Source: an uncultured Collinsella sp. (GTDB lineage Bacteria > Actinomycetota > Coriobacteriia > Coriobacteriales > Coriobacteriaceae). Taken from it: 15,063 nucleotides of DNA. Below, in pieces: positions 13,879 through 15,063 of the stretch (positions are counted from its first letter, which is position 1; each line of letters starts with the position of its first letter). The stretch is taken from assembly GCA_900541175.1 (NCBI GenBank), contig UQIT01000041.1, positions 1 through 15,063 of the forward strand, given 5' to 3'. A program made the position numbers and the translations under genes. The notes under the pieces were generated by a model. That model was not told the DNA's origin. It did not search any database and worked only from the letters and a program-made list of their open reading frames with translations.

Positions 13879-15063
13879 GCGAGCTCCTCTTCAAAGTTGT
13901 CGATCAGGTTGTTGCCCAGTCGGACGACGGCGGCGCGGGTGCGCTCGTCGGTGGCGGAAAGCGCGGCGTCCTCCAGCTTGGCGCGGATGAACAGGTCCTC
14001 GGCGGCGTTTTGGTCAAGGCCGCGGCAGGCGAGGTAGAACAGCTGCTCGTCGCGGACGTGGCCGATCGTGGCGCCGTGGTTGCCGGCGACGTCGTCCTCG
14101 TCGCAGAGGATGACGGGAACGGTCTTGTTGTCGACGCCCTTGTTGGCCAAAAGCACCGTCTCGCGCTCGGTGCCGGTTGCACCCTTGCAGCCGTGCACGA
14201 GGTCGATGGTGCCGCGGTAGACCTTCTTGGACGTGCCGGTCAGCACGCCGTTGGCGTCAATCTCGCACTCGGTCTTGCGACCGCGGTGGCGCAGCTCGTA
14301 GTTAAAGTCGCGCACCTGCTCGCGGGCGCCCAGGTAATCGGTATCGATCGTCACCTTGGCGGTATCGCCCAGCAGGTCGCCGGCAAGGCCGGTGGCGCTG
14401 GCGCCGGCACCCAGGACGGTGTGCTGCACGTTGACGCGCGCGCCCTCGTCCAGGAACAGGCCGGTGTCGTCGAGCGCGATCCAGCTATCGTCGAGCGTTT
14501 GCGTGCAGGTCACGTTGACGGTGGCGTACTCGTGGGCGCACACGCGTAGCGCGGAGCCCACGACGCCTTGGCCGGCAACGGGGGAGTCCAGGGCTATGCG
14601 CAGGTCGAGCGTTGCCTGCGGACGGGCGACGACGTCGATGGCGGCGATGGCCGCGGCTGCATCGACACCGCTCACGCGCACGGTAACCGTGGCGTGCTTG
14701 TATGCGGGCACATCGATGACGACGCGCTTGGTGGCGTGGTCGGCCAGGTAGGTGTAGGCAGCCTCGCCCATGCCAGTCTCGAAGGCCTCGGCAGGAGAGA
14801 GCTCCTCCTCGAGCTTGATGGCGCCGGCCTGGTAGACGGAGGTGGCGGGCACGTCGAGCTCGGTCTCGGGCGTGATACGGCCGCGGTCGGCGGCATCACC
14901 CGGGGCGGAGGCGCGGCGCTCGGGGAAGCGCTCGGCCATGGCGTCCATGGCGGCGTCGAACGCGTCTGCCACGCCAGCAAACTGCTCGTCCAAGCCCTCA
15001 ACCTTAACGGTCTCGGCGGGAGCGGCGGGCAGCGCCGCCCAGGGGCCCAGGCTAGGTATTCTA
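13875..15063 (-). CDS. sufD: Fe-S cluster assembly protein SufD, N-terminus cut by the window
   Basis: SufD pairs with SufB and the ATPase SufC to form the cytoplasmic scaffold that assembles Fe-S clusters. The C-terminal half shows the SufB/SufD beta-helix signature: RGTIDLVHGCKGATG, then LLANKGVDNKTVPVILCDED, DVAGNHGATIGHV with the conserved His, and EQLFYLACRGLDQNAAEDLF. The shorter length and the absence of SufB-type cysteine wording favour SufD. The frame stays open to base 15062 without a stop. A TTG at 14993 could be read as a start but has no convincing ribosome site, and the Pro/Ala-rich upstream codons look coding, so the gene is taken as running off the edge. Its TGA stop overlaps the sufS ATG. 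sufB and sufC are expected just outside the window. Confidence 0.94.
   Translation of the reverse strand, partial: RIPSLGPWAALPAAPAETVKVEGLDEQFAGVADAFDAAMDAMAERFPERRASAPGDAADRGRITPETELDVPATSVYQAGAIKLEEELSPAEAFETGMGEAAYTYLADHATKRVVIDVPAYKHATVTVRVSGVDAAAAIAAIDVVARPQATLDLRIALDSPVAGQGVVGSALRVCAHEYATVNVTCTQTLDDSWIALDDTGLFLDEGARVNVQHTVLGAGASATGLAGDLLGDTAKVTIDTDYLGAREQVRDFNYELRHRGRKTECEIDANGVLTGTSKKVYRGTIDLVHGCKGATGTERETVLLANKGVDNKTVPVILCDEDDVAGNHGATIGHVRDEQLFYLACRGLDQNAAEDLFIRAKLEDAALSATDERTRAAVVRLGNNLIDNFEEELA

Noticed and set aside
12694..14037. Long plus-strand open frame opposite sufS
   Set aside because: Codon-bias shadow of sufS and the end of sufD; no recognisable domain or start signal.
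1..15063. CRISPR arrays, prophage genes or insertion-sequence ends
   Set aside because: I saw no regular spaced repeats, phage structural or integrase genes, or terminal inverted repeats with target duplications.

Overview
The window is GC-rich, gene-dense bacterial chromosome, and the gene set and protein wording fit an actinobacterium of the class Coriobacteriia. Collinsella is my best guess. This is inference from three things: a Rho with a long Ala/Lys/Arg-rich N-terminus, a SUF operon of the SufD-SufS-SufU type, and a NifU-like/GGGtGRT gene pair. I could not run a database search. Both window edges cut genes: rho on the left and sufD on the right.

Left part, plus strand (1-4325). The 3' part of rho is followed by a hairpin terminator. 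A recognisable promoter then starts a two-gene unit: an unidentified protein with an N-terminal membrane hairpin, and a small VanZ-family membrane protein. A strong hairpin closes this unit and probably also serves the convergent gene beyond it.

Middle part (4408-9041). Two separately terminated minus-strand metabolic genes come first: a ROK-family sugar kinase of the fructokinase type and a class I/II PLP aminotransferase. A plus-strand tRNA cluster follows (His-GTG, Lys-CTT, Lys-CTT) with a sigma70-like promoter, an AT-rich dyad just upstream of it and a T-run terminator. Next, on the minus strand, is a cytoplasmic FAD oxidoreductase of the fumarate reductase/L-aspartate oxidase superfamily.

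Right part (9077-15063) is rich in iron-sulfur functions. A minus-strand two-gene operon encodes a NifU/IscU-like scaffold with a long C-terminal extension, followed by a GGGtGRT-family protein of unknown role. A plus-strand REP-associated (Y1/HUH) transposase-like gene then interrupts. It has kept the HUH motif but carries His where the catalytic Tyr is expected. The minus-strand suf operon follows: sufD (cut by the edge), sufS and sufU. Its genes overlap by 4 and 8 bases, and a hairpin terminates it.

The housekeeping suf genes can supply cysteine desulfurase (SufS) and sulfur transfer (SufU). The second U-type scaffold, co-transcribed with the GGGtGRT protein 1.3 kb away, is the best candidate here for a poorly described system. 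The functional link is inferred from fold and proximity only.
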